From NCBI RefSeq assembly GCF_014655715.1, contig NZ_BNBM01000024.1, positions 87,861 through 151,860 on the forward strand: DNA of 64,000 nucleotides, written 5' to 3'. The first letter of the stretch is position 1; every line of letters starts with the position of its first letter. Below, piece after piece: positions 49,853 to 58,403 of the stretch. This DNA is from Streptomyces lanatus (GTDB lineage: Bacteria > Actinomycetota > Actinomycetes > Streptomycetales > Streptomycetaceae). A program made the position numbers and the translations under genes. The notes beneath the pieces were generated by a model. That model worked only from the letters and a program-made list of their open reading frames with translations. It made no database searches and had not been told where the DNA came from.

Positions 49853-50812
49853 TCAGCGCTCGGCCGCCACCCGCTCACCCGCCGCCAAACCCTTGCCCAA
49901 CTCCCAGCTCACACCCGTAAGTTCCTCCGAGACGGTCCACAACCGCCGCGCCACCCCCACGTCACTCGCCGCCGCACTCCGCCCCACCAGCGTGGGAGCC
50001 CCCCGCAGCTCGCCGAGCCCGTCCGGCCCGACATAGCTCGCACCGGGAAGGTCCTGCGTGGCGGCGTACAGCGTCGGCAGCGCGCCCGCCTCCTCGCTCT
50101 GGGCGAAGAAACGGTTGCCGATGCTCATGAACCCCCGCATCACCCGGCTCCCCGCATGGCTCTGGAGGTTGGTGGCCGCATAGCCGGGGTGAGCCGCGTG
50201 GGCGCGCACGCGGGAGCCGGCCTCCTCCAGCCGCCGCTGAAGCTCCAGCGTGAACAGCAGGTTCGCCAGCTTCGACTGGGCGTACGCGCGGTTCGGGTCG
50301 TAGCCGGAGGTGAAGTCGAGGTCCTCGAAGCGGATCCGCGCGCCGAACCAGCGGTGCGCGCCGGACGACAGTGTCACCACCCGGTCCGTGACGTACGGCA
50401 GCAGCAGGTTCGTCAGCGCGAAGTGGCCCAGATGGTTCGTGCCGAACTGCATCTCGAAGCCGTCCGCCGTGCGCTGCTGCGGCAGCATCATCACGCCCGC
50501 GTTGTTGATCAGCAGGTCCAGGGGCCGCCCCTGCCAGGCGTCGGCGAATTCCCGTACGGACGACAGGTCCGCCAGATCCAGCCGCCGCACCTCGGTACTG
50601 CCGCGCACGGTCGCCGCCGCCTTCCGGCCCCGCTCGGGGTCCCGTACGGCGAACACGACATGCGCACCCGCACCGGCCAGCGCGGCGGAGGCGGCGAGCC
50701 CGATACCGCTGTTGGCCCCGGTGACGACGGCCGTACGCCCGCTGAGATCGGGCAGCCGCCCCAGATCCCAGCCCTTGCCCTTGCCTGTGCTCTTAGCAGT
50801 GTTGTCAGCCAT
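49853..50812 (-). CDS. Short-chain dehydrogenase/reductase (retinol-dehydrogenase-like)
   Basis: A 319-residue SDR with an intact active site: cofactor motif TGANSGIG, NNAGVM, Ser in VVTLSSGAH and the catalytic pair in YAQSKLAN. Resembles large SDRs of the light-dependent/retinol dehydrogenase group. It is divergent from a TetR gene that probably represses it. The ATG at 50812 lies 7 nt after a TACATT -10 box, so the transcript is leaderless. Confidence 0.9.
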   Translation of the reverse strand: MADNTAKSTGKGKGWDLGRLPDLSGRTAVVTGANSGIGLAASAALAGAGAHVVFAVRDPERGRKAAATVRGSTEVRRLDLADLSSVREFADAWQGRPLDLLINNAGVMMLPQQRTADGFEMQFGTNHLGHFALTNLLLPYVTDRVVTLSSGAHRWFGARIRFEDLDFTSGYDPNRAYAQSKLANLLFTLELQRRLEEAGSRVRAHAAHPGYAATNLQSHAGSRVMRGFMSIGNRFFAQSEEAGALPTLYAATQDLPGASYVGPDGLGELRGAPTLVGRSAAASDVGVARRLWTVSEELTGVSWELGKGLAAGERVAAER

Positions 50813-50819
50813 ACGATCG

Positions 50820-50848
50820 AATGTAGGCGCCGCCAACAATGCTGTCAA
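50820..50848 (-). promoter_or_regulatory. Consensus promoter of the SDR gene with overlapping TetR-operator candidate
   Basis: On the minus strand: -35 TTGACA (50843-50848), 17-bp spacer, -10 TACATT (50820-50825), 7 bp to the ATG. A direct repeat ACAATGCTGTC/ACAATGATGTC (50836-50846, 50854-50864) overlaps the -35, probably the TetR operator. Confidence 0.8.
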
Positions 50849-50893
50849 CGACAACAATGATGTCGCCGCCAACATCAAGCTACGATGGTCCGC

Positions 50894-51493
50894 ATGCCCG
50901 TGCCCGAGACCCGCCCCTACCACCACGGAGACCTACGCGCGGCCCTGCTCGCGGCAGCGGAACGCACCCTGCGCGAAAAGGGCGTCGCCGCCCTCTCACT
51001 CCGCGAACTGGCCCGTGAGGTCGGCGTGAGCCACGCCGCCCCCGGCCGGCACTTCAGGGACAAGCAGGCCCTGCTCAACGCCCTGGCCCTGACCGGGTAC
51101 GAACGGCTCAGCCGGGCCCTGAACACCGCCGAGGACCCGGCGCTCCCCCTGGAACCCCGGCTCACCGCGCTCGCCCGCGCCTACCTCGGCTTCGCCATCG
51201 ACAACGCCGAGCTCCTGGAGCTCATGTACGCCCGCAAGCACGACCCGGACGCCTCGGAACAGATGGCGGTCGCCGTGGAGCGGACGGTCGGCAGCCTGGA
51301 ACGCGTCCTGGCGGACGCCCAGAAACGCGGCGAGATCATCGCGGGCGACCCGGAGGAACTCAACCTCGTCACCGGCGCCGCCCTCCACGGCGTGGCAGGC
51401 TTCATCGCGGCCGGCTGGCTGCCCCCGGAAACGGCCCTGGCGGGCGTGGAGGGCCTGGTCCACCACCTACTGCACGGCCTGAAGCCCCGCTGA
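50894..51493 (+). CDS. TetR-family regulator of the divergent SDR gene
   Basis: A 199-residue TetR protein: helix-turn-helix at about 8-55 (RAALLAAAERTLREKGVAA, SLRELAREVGVSHAAPGRHF) and a ligand domain (about 70-195) rich in helices. It shares its control region with the SDR gene and probably represses it until a small hydrophobic ligand binds. A TACGAT box 7 nt before ATG 50894 suggests a leaderless transcript; ATG 50885, 9 bp upstream, is the alternative start. Confidence 0.88.
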   Translation: MPVPETRPYHHGDLRAALLAAAERTLREKGVAALSLRELAREVGVSHAAPGRHFRDKQALLNALALTGYERLSRALNTAEDPALPLEPRLTALARAYLGFAIDNAELLELMYARKHDPDASEQMAVAVERTVGSLERVLADAQKRGEIIAGDPEELNLVTGAALHGVAGFIAAGWLPPETALAGVEGLVHHLLHGLKPR

Positions 51494-51595
51494 CGGTCCG
51501 CGCGGCGGGCAGCGCACCTGAGCCACACTCGGCCCATGAGTCGGCCCAACCCCGCTCGTCCGGTCAACTGACGTCAGCCAACAGCCATTTGACGG

Positions 51596-52123
51596 TCAGC
51601 CGCCGGAAAGCCCCTTCTCCAGCAACGTGAACGACTTGGGCGCCCCACCCGGCTGAGGCTTGCCCGCCTTGTGGCCCACGACGCGGTAACCGGCGTTCCG
51701 GTAGTACGCGTTGAGCTGGGCGTTACCGGCGAGGCAGTCCAGGCGCACACACGTCCGCCCCGCCTCGGCCACCCGCCGCTCCGCCGCGCCCAGCAGCAGC
51801 TTGCCCGTCCCGGGCGCGGCGACGTCCCGGTCCACCATGAGCCGGTGCACATACCCGGCCACGGGCGGCTGCGGCCCCCACGCGGCCTCGTCCTCCCACC
51901 ACAACTCCCAGGCACCGGCGACCCGCCCGCCGGCCTCCGCGAGCCAGACCTCGCCCTCCGCCATGACCCGGCGAAAGTGCCCCTGGTCCAGCTCGCCCGG
52001 CCGCCACTGCCCGGTGATACCGCGGTTCAGCATCCACCGTGCCGCGTCGTCACGGAGGCGGACGAGGACGGCGAGATCGGCCTCACCGGCCCGCCGTACA
52101 CGTAGATCATTCGCCACATCCAC
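51596..52123 (-). CDS. GNAT-family acetyltransferase
   Basis: A 175-residue GNAT acyltransferase (RRAGEADLAVLVRLRDDA start; acetyl-CoA region VHRLMVDRDVAAPGTGKLLL; CLAGNAQLNAYYRNAGYRVVG). The acetyl-CoA loop is divergent. The substrate is unknown. Start: GTG 52123, with no clear ribosome site, leaving the start uncertain. Confidence 0.8.
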   Translation of the reverse strand: MDVANDLRVRRAGEADLAVLVRLRDDAARWMLNRGITGQWRPGELDQGHFRRVMAEGEVWLAEAGGRVAGAWELWWEDEAAWGPQPPVAGYVHRLMVDRDVAAPGTGKLLLGAAERRVAEAGRTCVRLDCLAGNAQLNAYYRNAGYRVVGHKAGKPQPGGAPKSFTLLEKGLSGG

Positions 52124-52192
52124 CCGGTGATCGTCGCACGCACGTCCGAACGACGATCACCGGGCCACACGGCCCCACGACGGCCCCGCCCC

Positions 52193-53167
52193 TCACCTAC
52201 CGAACGCCTCCCGCAGCACCCCGATCGCCTGCCCGATGGCAGCGTCCGCGGCCCGCGTCTCCCGCAGCGCGTTGAGCATCACGAAGTCATGGATGATGCC
52301 CTGATACCGCACCGCGGTCACCGGCACCCCGGCCTCCCGCAGCTTGTTCGCGTACGCCTCCCCCTCGTCCCGCAGCACATCGGCCTCGCCGGTGATGACG
52401 AGCGCCGGCGGCAGCCCGGCCAGCTGCTCCACGCTCGCCCGCAGCGGCGACGCCGTGATCTGCGCCCGCGCGGCCGCGTCCGTCGTGTACTGGTCCCAGA
52501 ACCACTCCATGGCGTCCCGCCGCAGGAAGTACCCCTCGGCGAACTGCCGATAGGACCCGGTGTCGAACGACGCGTCGGTCACCGGATAGAAGAGCACCTG
52601 CTGCACCAGCGGAACATCACCCCGCTCCTTGGCCATCAGCGTCAGCGCGGCACTCATGTTGCCGCCCACCGAGTCACCGGCCACGGCGATACGGCCGGCG
52701 TCCAGCCCCTTGCCCGCGCCCTCGCGGACGACCCACTGGGCCACGGCGTAGTTCTGCTCGATGGCGACCGGGTAGCGCGCCTCGGGCGAGAGGTCGTACT
52801 CGGGGAAGACGACCGCGGCACCCGCGCCGACGGCGAGCTCACGCACCAGCCGGTCGTGGGTGTGGGCATTGCCGAAGACCCAGCCCGCGCCATGGATGTA
52901 GATGATCACCGGCAGCGTCCCGGTGGCCCCGGCCGGCCGGACCACACGGGCCCTGACCTCACCCGTCGGCCCACCGGTCACGGTGACCCACTCCTCCTCG
53001 ACATCCGGCTTGGCGATCTCCCCGGACTGCACCTCGTCGACGGTCTTGCGCCCCTCGGCAGGCCCGAGGTCGAACAGATACGGCGGATTCGCGGTGGCCT
53101 CGGCGAACGCCTGGGCGGCGGGCTCCAGGACGGGGCGGGCGGGGGCCGTAGGGGTGGTGTCGGTCAT
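52193..53167 (-). CDS. Hormone-sensitive-lipase-family esterase
   Basis: A 324-residue alpha/beta hydrolase of the HSL (family IV) group: oxyanion motif HGAGW (HGGG-like), nucleophile GDSVGGN, Asp in VITGEADVLRDEG and His in GIIHDFVML. It hydrolyses short-chain esters. Start: ATG 53167 with AGGAG upstream. It is divergent from a MarR gene, whose product probably represses it through the palindrome in its promoter. Confidence 0.92.
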   Translation of the reverse strand: MTDTTPTAPARPVLEPAAQAFAEATANPPYLFDLGPAEGRKTVDEVQSGEIAKPDVEEEWVTVTGGPTGEVRARVVRPAGATGTLPVIIYIHGAGWVFGNAHTHDRLVRELAVGAGAAVVFPEYDLSPEARYPVAIEQNYAVAQWVVREGAGKGLDAGRIAVAGDSVGGNMSAALTLMAKERGDVPLVQQVLFYPVTDASFDTGSYRQFAEGYFLRRDAMEWFWDQYTTDAAARAQITASPLRASVEQLAGLPPALVITGEADVLRDEGEAYANKLREAGVPVTAVRYQGIIHDFVMLNALRETRAADAAIGQAIGVLREAFGR

Positions 53168-53216
53168 GGCGATCTCCTCGGATCGGGGTGCCGACCGGGC
53201 TCGGCGGCACATAACG

Positions 53217-53254
53217 AAAGTAGCGCGCCACTAAGTCGTGCGCAACTAATTAGT
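53217..53254 (-). promoter_or_regulatory. Esterase promoter with overlapping MarR-operator candidate
   Basis: Minus-strand -35 TTGCGC (53240-53245), 17-bp spacer, -10 TACTTT (53217-53222). The perfect palindrome ACTAATTAGT (53245-53254) overlaps the -35 edge and fits a MarR-type site. Confidence 0.65.
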
Positions 53255-53316
53255 GCTCGATGAGTTAGCTCTCGATAGAATCGAGCCACATCACAAGGAC
53301 CCAGGAGCCGACCCTC

Positions 53317-53835
53317 ATGACCCCATCCACAGAACCAGCGATCACCGCCCCAGGCATCCCGGAGGGACCGGAAGGCTCGGAGGGCCGGGAGGGCTCGGAG
53401 GGCTCCCTCCTCCTGCAGGACCAGCTCTGCTTCGCGCTCTACGCCGCCTCCCGCGCCGTGACCGCGCGTTACCGCCCCCTCCTCGACGAACTGGGCCTGA
53501 CCTACCCCCAGTACCTGGTCATGCTCGTCCTCTGGGAACAGGACTCCATCTCTGTACGAGACCTGGGCACGGCCCTCCAACTGGAGTCCAGCACCCTGTC
53601 CCCCCTGCTCAAGCGCCTGGAGGCGGCCGGCCTCCTGCACCGCGAGCGCCGCCGGGACGACGAACGCTCGGTCGCCATCCGCCTCACCACCGCAGGCGCC
53701 GAACTCCGCGACCGCGCGAGAACCGTCCCGCTCGCCATCGGCGCCGCAATGGGCCTGACCCCGCAACAGGACGCCCTGGCCAAACAGCTCCTACGCCTGA
53801 TCACGACGAACGTCACCGAGAACAGCCCCCGCTGA
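53317..53835 (+). CDS. MarR/OhrR-like regulator of the divergent esterase
   Basis: A 172-residue MarR protein. The winged helix (about 60-130) includes SVRDLGTALQLESSTLSPLLKRLEAAG and RRRDDERSVAIRLT. Cys38 (DQLCFALYAASR) sits where OhrR repressors have their peroxide-sensing cysteine, so redox control is possible. The first 30 residues are a Gly/Glu-rich tail of EGSEG repeats not usual for the family. The partner gene is an esterase, not an Ohr peroxidase. Confidence 0.88.
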   Translation: MTPSTEPAITAPGIPEGPEGSEGREGSEGSLLLQDQLCFALYAASRAVTARYRPLLDELGLTYPQYLVMLVLWEQDSISVRDLGTALQLESSTLSPLLKRLEAAGLLHRERRRDDERSVAIRLTTAGAELRDRARTVPLAIGAAMGLTPQQDALAKQLLRLITTNVTENSPR

Positions 53836-54185
53836 CATCCCGTCACCACCCCACCCCCGCGCGCCCCAGCGACGGCCCGTTCGCCACCCCGGGATAGCCT
53901 TCACCCGCAGAACACCGGCACGACCATTCACCCGACCGGCCGTCAGAAACGGCACCCGGCGTGAAGAGGACCAACGACGCGACCACACCACAGGTTCCGC
54001 TCAGGCCTCGTTGCCCGGCGTGACCTGCCGTGATACACAGAGTGACCGTACGAGGTATTCGTACGAATCCCGCCCATCAATGACGCCAAGTCGACATACG
54101 GCGGCGACAATATCGGCGAGAATGATGCCTGACCTCTGCGCACCGCAGGGGACAGTGGAACTACCCAACAGGGGCGGTGACTTAC
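53836..54185. other. Intergenic region before the cmd operon
   Basis: No convincing gene. It carries the 3' flank of the MarR gene and the probable cmd promoter; an inverted CGTACG/CGTACG pair (54047-54052, 54060-54065) is the only dyad I see. The cmdF ribosome site AGGGGCGG is at 54169-54176. Confidence 0.5.
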
Positions 54186-54494
54186 ATGTTCTTTGCGGCC
54201 GACAAGGGCGACATCAACACCATCATCGGCGGGATCGCCCCGGACTGGGGCCCCTTCGGGGCACTGGGCAACGAAGCGAAGACGATGATCCAGGTCGTCA
54301 TGGCGGTCGCCATCCTGATCTGCCTCGGCATCGCCATCTGGGGCGCGGCCAAACAGCGCATCGGCGCCACGGCCCTGCGCGACACCTTCAGCGCCGAGCA
54401 GGGCAAGGGCCTGATCGTCGCCGGCCTGACGGGCGTCTTCATCATCGGCTCCCTGGGCACGCTGTTCACCATCGTGTACGGCATGGCCGTCTAG
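54186..54494 (+). CDS. cmdF: CmdF-like small membrane protein (pilin/VirB2-like)
   Basis: A 102-residue protein with two membrane helices (about 35-58 and 78-100) and a short polar loop, the size and form of VirB2/TrbC-type pilins, although a cleavable leader is absent. It is the first gene of a six-gene run that matches cmdA-F of S. coelicolor, whose loss disturbs development and causes actinorhodin overproduction. The letter is inferred from gene order. Start: ATG 54186 (GTG 54177 is possible). Confidence 0.7.
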   Translation: MFFAADKGDINTIIGGIAPDWGPFGALGNEAKTMIQVVMAVAILICLGIAIWGAAKQRIGATALRDTFSAEQGKGLIVAGLTGVFIIGSLGTLFTIVYGMAV

Positions 54495-54680
54495 CACCCC
54501 TCTCCCCTCCGTCCGCTCCGGGCACGCCCGGTCCCCCAGTCCCCCACCCACCCGTCGTGCCCACCGGCTGAGGTTGCGTTTCCTGATGTCGAGTCACCAC
54601 AGTGCGCCCATGCGGGAACCAGCACGGCTACCGTCGTACTCCAACGTGTTTCTGTCCGACGTCGAGGGGGCGTACGCGGC

Positions 54681-55514
54681 ATGAGTCTCGGAGACGAGCG
54701 GGAACCCTCCGGCGGTTACGGAGGCACCGGTCAGACCCGCACACGGCTGCCCGAAAGCAGCGGTGACGCGTACGGCGGCACCCGCCGGGGCGGCCGCTCA
54801 TCCTCCCGAAGCCTGATCACCGTCGTCGGCGTCGTCGTCCTCCTCATCGCCGCGATCGCCTTCGCGAACCGTGGAGGAGACGACTCCGGTTCCGCTGCCG
54901 GGGACGAAAACCAGCCGAAATCCTCGTCAACAGCAGCGAGCGGGACTCGGCCGGTGGACGGGAAGGCGGCGGGGGTTCCGGGCGGGTTCGCTCAGGATCA
55001 GCAGGGGGCGGAAAGCGCGGCGGCCAACTACGCGGTGGCGCTGGGGTCGGCGGACATGTTCGACACCGTCAGACGGCACGAGATCGTCAAGACGGTCTAC
55101 GCCCCTGACGTAGCCGCCGACCGGCAAGCAGCCCTGGACAGCGCGTACGCCAGCGAGAAATTCCTGGCGAACATCGGCCTCGACAAGGACGGCGCCGCGC
55201 CGACCGGCCAGACGTTCATCTCCCGGGTCATCCCGGTGGGTACCAAGACCACATCGTTCAGCGCGAATGCCGCCACCGCGGAGGTTTGGTACACGTCGCT
55301 CTTCGGCCTGTCCGGTGAAGGTTCCACCAACCCGGTGTCCGAGAGTTGGTACACCACGACCTACGAGCTGAAGTGGGTCGACAACGACTGGAAGGTCACC
55401 GACTTCCAGCAGAAGGACGGACCAGTGCCGGTCGGGCGAGACCAGCGAGCCTCCACGGCCGACGACATGACGAAGGCCGTTGAGGAGTACGGAGGGTTCA
55501 CGTATGCGCGCTAA
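54681..55514 (+). CDS. cmdE: CmdE-like membrane protein (VirB8/TcpC-like)
   Basis: A 277-residue protein: cytoplasmic Gly/Ser-rich tail (1-43), one membrane helix (about 44-63), a low-complexity linker, then an extracytoplasmic domain (about 110-270) with the helix-strand order of the NTF2-like fold found in VirB8/TcpC scaffold proteins (NYAVALGSADMFDT, WYTTTYELKWVDNDWKVTDF). GAGGGGG precedes ATG 54681. Its end overlaps the next gene. The letter follows S. coelicolor gene order. Confidence 0.72.
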   Translation: MSLGDEREPSGGYGGTGQTRTRLPESSGDAYGGTRRGGRSSSRSLITVVGVVVLLIAAIAFANRGGDDSGSAAGDENQPKSSSTAASGTRPVDGKAAGVPGGFAQDQQGAESAAANYAVALGSADMFDTVRRHEIVKTVYAPDVAADRQAALDSAYASEKFLANIGLDKDGAAPTGQTFISRVIPVGTKTTSFSANAATAEVWYTSLFGLSGEGSTNPVSESWYTTTYELKWVDNDWKVTDFQQKDGPVPVGRDQRASTADDMTKAVEEYGGFTYAR

Positions 55515-56841
55515 GCGCCGCTTCCTCAAGGTCGCCGGGATCCTCGCCACAGTACAGGCGACCGCCGTGCTGCTGGCCACCCGTGCTGTCGCCGCGCCCA
55601 CCCCCTCACCCACCCCCTCAGGGAGCAGCGACCCCTGCGACCTCATCCGTGGCCCCGCCAAGGACTACTGCGAAAAAGACAACGGCAGCTCCCGCACCGG
55701 CGGCACCACCCCCTCCCTAACCGACCCCACCTCCACCCTCGACCCCCTCTCCTCCCTCGCCAAGGGCTGCGCCGACGCCGCCTCCTGGACCGTCGACAAG
55801 CTCAGCGAAGCCGTACAGGAAACCGCGAACGTCGACTTCACGAACCTCACGTTCCTGAAGCACTACGCAGTGGTCTTCGCGGCGTCGACCATCCTCACCC
55901 TCCTCCTCTGGCTCCTCGCGGTGGCGAAGCGAGCGGTCCGCGGCGTGCCCTTCACCACCGCCCTCTCGGAAGCCATCGGCTTCCTCTGGCTCACGGTGCT
56001 GGCCTCGGCCTTCACCCCCCTGATCCTCTACACGATCGTCTCGGCGACCGACGCCGTCAGCGACGTACTCGCGAAGACGACAGGGGACCAGACGGACACG
56101 TTCTTCGGCACGTTCTCCGAGGCCCTCAACAAGGGCAACGACATCGGCGGCGGCCCGATCATGCTGATCATCGTGTCGCTGGTCAGCACACTCGCCGCCG
56201 GAGTCCTCTACCTGGAGCTGTACCTGCGCGCCGTACTGCTCTACGTAGGCGCCCTGCTCGGCGTCGTCGTCTACGCCGGCCTCGTGGACAAGAACCTGTG
56301 GGGACACGTCCGCCGCTGGGCCGGCATCATGATCGCCGTCATTCTCGTCAAGCCGGTGATCGTCATCGTCCTCGGCCTCGCCGGCGCCCTCGCCACGGAA
56401 GAGGGCCCCGACTCCCTCGCCGCCGTTGTCTCCGGCCTCGCCATCATCCTGCTGGCCATCTTCGCCAGCGCGATGATCTACCGCTTCGTCCCCGGCTTCG
56501 GCGACGAGCTCGCGAACGTCCGCAACAACCGCATCATGAGCGGCGCCGAGAGCAAGGCCGCCGCCGTGATCAGCTCCCCGGCGACCCTCGTCGCCCAGGG
56601 CATCAAGACCCACAGCTCCCGCGCGGACAACAACGGCGGCGGAGGCCAGTCAAGCGCGGCCCGCCCCGCCAACCCCGTCTCCGGCGGAGTCGCCGCCCAC
56701 AGCTCCCGCGGCTCGAACAGCGGCAGCGGCAGCGGCAGCGGCTCGGCCCCCGCCCCCCGCTCGGGCAGCCCGGTGAACACCCCGCACGCCAGTAACACCC
56801 GCAACAGCAGCAGCAATAGTTCAGGAGGTGACGGGCGTTGA
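55504..56841 (+). CDS. cmdD: CmdD-like polytopic membrane protein (VirB6/TrbL-like)
   Basis: A 445-residue protein with a signal-like N-terminus, an extracytoplasmic segment with two Cys, six membrane helices (about 120-345) and a long Ser/Gly/Asn-rich tail containing repeated THSSR/AHSSRGSNSGSGSG units. This matches VirB6/TrbL channel proteins of type IV systems. The ATG at 55504 has GGAGGG and overlaps the previous gene. The letter follows S. coelicolor gene order. Confidence 0.75.
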   Translation: MRAKRRFLKVAGILATVQATAVLLATRAVAAPTPSPTPSGSSDPCDLIRGPAKDYCEKDNGSSRTGGTTPSLTDPTSTLDPLSSLAKGCADAASWTVDKLSEAVQETANVDFTNLTFLKHYAVVFAASTILTLLLWLLAVAKRAVRGVPFTTALSEAIGFLWLTVLASAFTPLILYTIVSATDAVSDVLAKTTGDQTDTFFGTFSEALNKGNDIGGGPIMLIIVSLVSTLAAGVLYLELYLRAVLLYVGALLGVVVYAGLVDKNLWGHVRRWAGIMIAVILVKPVIVIVLGLAGALATEEGPDSLAAVVSGLAIILLAIFASAMIYRFVPGFGDELANVRNNRIMSGAESKAAAVISSPATLVAQGIKTHSSRADNNGGGGQSSAARPANPVSGGVAAHSSRGSNSGSGSGSGSAPAPRSGSPVNTPHASNTRNSSSNSSGGDGR

Positions 56842-58397
56842 CGACGCAGTCCCACGTGTCCCATACGGTCACGCCCCGCCGTACATATCTGATCGGCCGC
56901 GCCCGGCCGAACGCCGTCGTCGGACGCAACCGCGAGTCCGGCGAGATCGTGCTGATCATCGCCGGCGCGTTCCTCGGCATGATGTGCGGACTACTCGTCC
57001 CCGTCCTGTCCCTGCGCATCGTGCTGCTGATGGGCTTCCCACTGGTCGCGCTTGCCGTGGTCTACGTGCCGTACAAGCACCGGACCTTCTACAAGTGGTT
57101 CGAGATCAACCGCAGCTACAAGCGCAGCCTCCGCCAGGGCACGACCTACCGCTCCGGCGCCATGGAGGCCGGCACCGGCGTCGACGGCCGTGAGGTCGAG
57201 GTCGGCCCGCCGCCGGGCATCGGCCGGGTCACCTGGCTGGCCGCCCCGTTCGGCCCGGACGAGATCGCCGTGCTCCTGCACGCCGACCGCCGCACCGTCA
57301 CCGCCGCCATCGAGATCGAGGGCCCCGGCGTCGGCCTGCGCGACTCCGAGGACCAGGAGGCCCTGGTCGACCGCTTCGGCACCCTGCTGAAGCATGTCGC
57401 CAACGGCGACGGCTTCGTGACGCGCCTTCAGATGCTCGCCCGCACCCTCCCCGCCGACCCGGACGCCCACGCCAAGGACGTCGCCGTACGCGGCGACGAC
57501 CGCTCCCCGGCCTGGCTGCAGCAGTCGTACGACCAGCTCCAGTCCATGGTGTCCACCAGCAGCGAGCAGCACCGCGCCTACCTCGTCGCCTGTATGCACT
57601 TCACCCGCGAACTCGCCGCCGAGGCCCTGGCGATGGCCCGCGCCGCCCGCCCGCACGGCGGCGGCAAGGTCGACCGGGACGCGGGCCTCGCGGTCGTCAT
57701 GGCCCGCGAGCTGACCGACATCTGCTCCCGCCTCCAGGAGGCCGACATCCGCGTACGGCAGCCCCTCGGCCAGGGCCGCCTCGCCTCCCTCGTGCACTCC
57801 ATGTACGACCCGGACCACCCGATCGACCACATCCAGGCGATGACGAAGCGCAACGCCTGGCCGGCCGAGCTCGACGCCATGGAGCCGACGTTCCTTCAGG
57901 CCAAGACCCGGGAGTCGTCCACCCGCGCCCCCTGGTGCCACGCCACCGCCTGGGTGAAGGAATGGCCGATGACCCCGGTCGGCGTCAACTTCCTGGCGCC
58001 CCTCCTCGTCCACACCCCGGACGTCATCCGCACGGTCGCCGTCACCATGGACCTCGAACCCACCGAGGTCGCCATCGAGCGCATGCTGACCGAGAAGACC
58101 AACGACGAGGCCGACGCCAGCCGCGCCGCCAAGATGAACCGCACCGTCGACCCCCGCGACGTCGCCGCCCACAACCGCCTCGACCAACGAGGAGAGGACC
58201 TCGCGAGCGGGGCCGCCGGAGTCAACCTGGTCGGCTACATCACCGTCTCCTCCCGCACCCCCGAGGCCCTGGCACGCGACAAGCGGACCATCCGGGCGTC
58301 AGCCGGAAAGTCGTATCTGAAGCTGGAATGGTGCGACCGAGAGCACCACCGGGCATTCGTGAACACGCTCCCCTTCGCCACCGGCATTCGGAGGTAG
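56838..58397 (+). CDS. cmdC: CmdC-like SCO6880-family membrane protein
   Basis: A 519-residue protein with two membrane helices near the N-terminus (about 38-80; the VirB3/PrgI-like part) followed by a large cytoplasmic domain. Together with the separate ATPase gene downstream it corresponds to the N-terminal half of VirB4-type proteins, split into two genes; SCO6880-family proteins have this form in actinobacterial conjugation loci. It starts at a TTG (56838) overlapping the preceding stop, rescued by a perfect AGGAGGTGA ribosome site. The letter follows S. coelicolor gene order. Confidence 0.8.
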   Translation: MTTQSHVSHTVTPRRTYLIGRARPNAVVGRNRESGEIVLIIAGAFLGMMCGLLVPVLSLRIVLLMGFPLVALAVVYVPYKHRTFYKWFEINRSYKRSLRQGTTYRSGAMEAGTGVDGREVEVGPPPGIGRVTWLAAPFGPDEIAVLLHADRRTVTAAIEIEGPGVGLRDSEDQEALVDRFGTLLKHVANGDGFVTRLQMLARTLPADPDAHAKDVAVRGDDRSPAWLQQSYDQLQSMVSTSSEQHRAYLVACMHFTRELAAEALAMARAARPHGGGKVDRDAGLAVVMARELTDICSRLQEADIRVRQPLGQGRLASLVHSMYDPDHPIDHIQAMTKRNAWPAELDAMEPTFLQAKTRESSTRAPWCHATAWVKEWPMTPVGVNFLAPLLVHTPDVIRTVAVTMDLEPTEVAIERMLTEKTNDEADASRAAKMNRTVDPRDVAAHNRLDQRGEDLASGAAGVNLVGYITVSSRTPEALARDKRTIRASAGKSYLKLEWCDREHHRAFVNTLPFATGIRR

Positions 58398-58403
58398 GAC
58401 CTG

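Noticed and set aside
51533..51571. A tiny ORF starting ATGAGTCGGCC after the TetR gene
   Set aside because: Only 11 codons, with no ribosome site or promoter.
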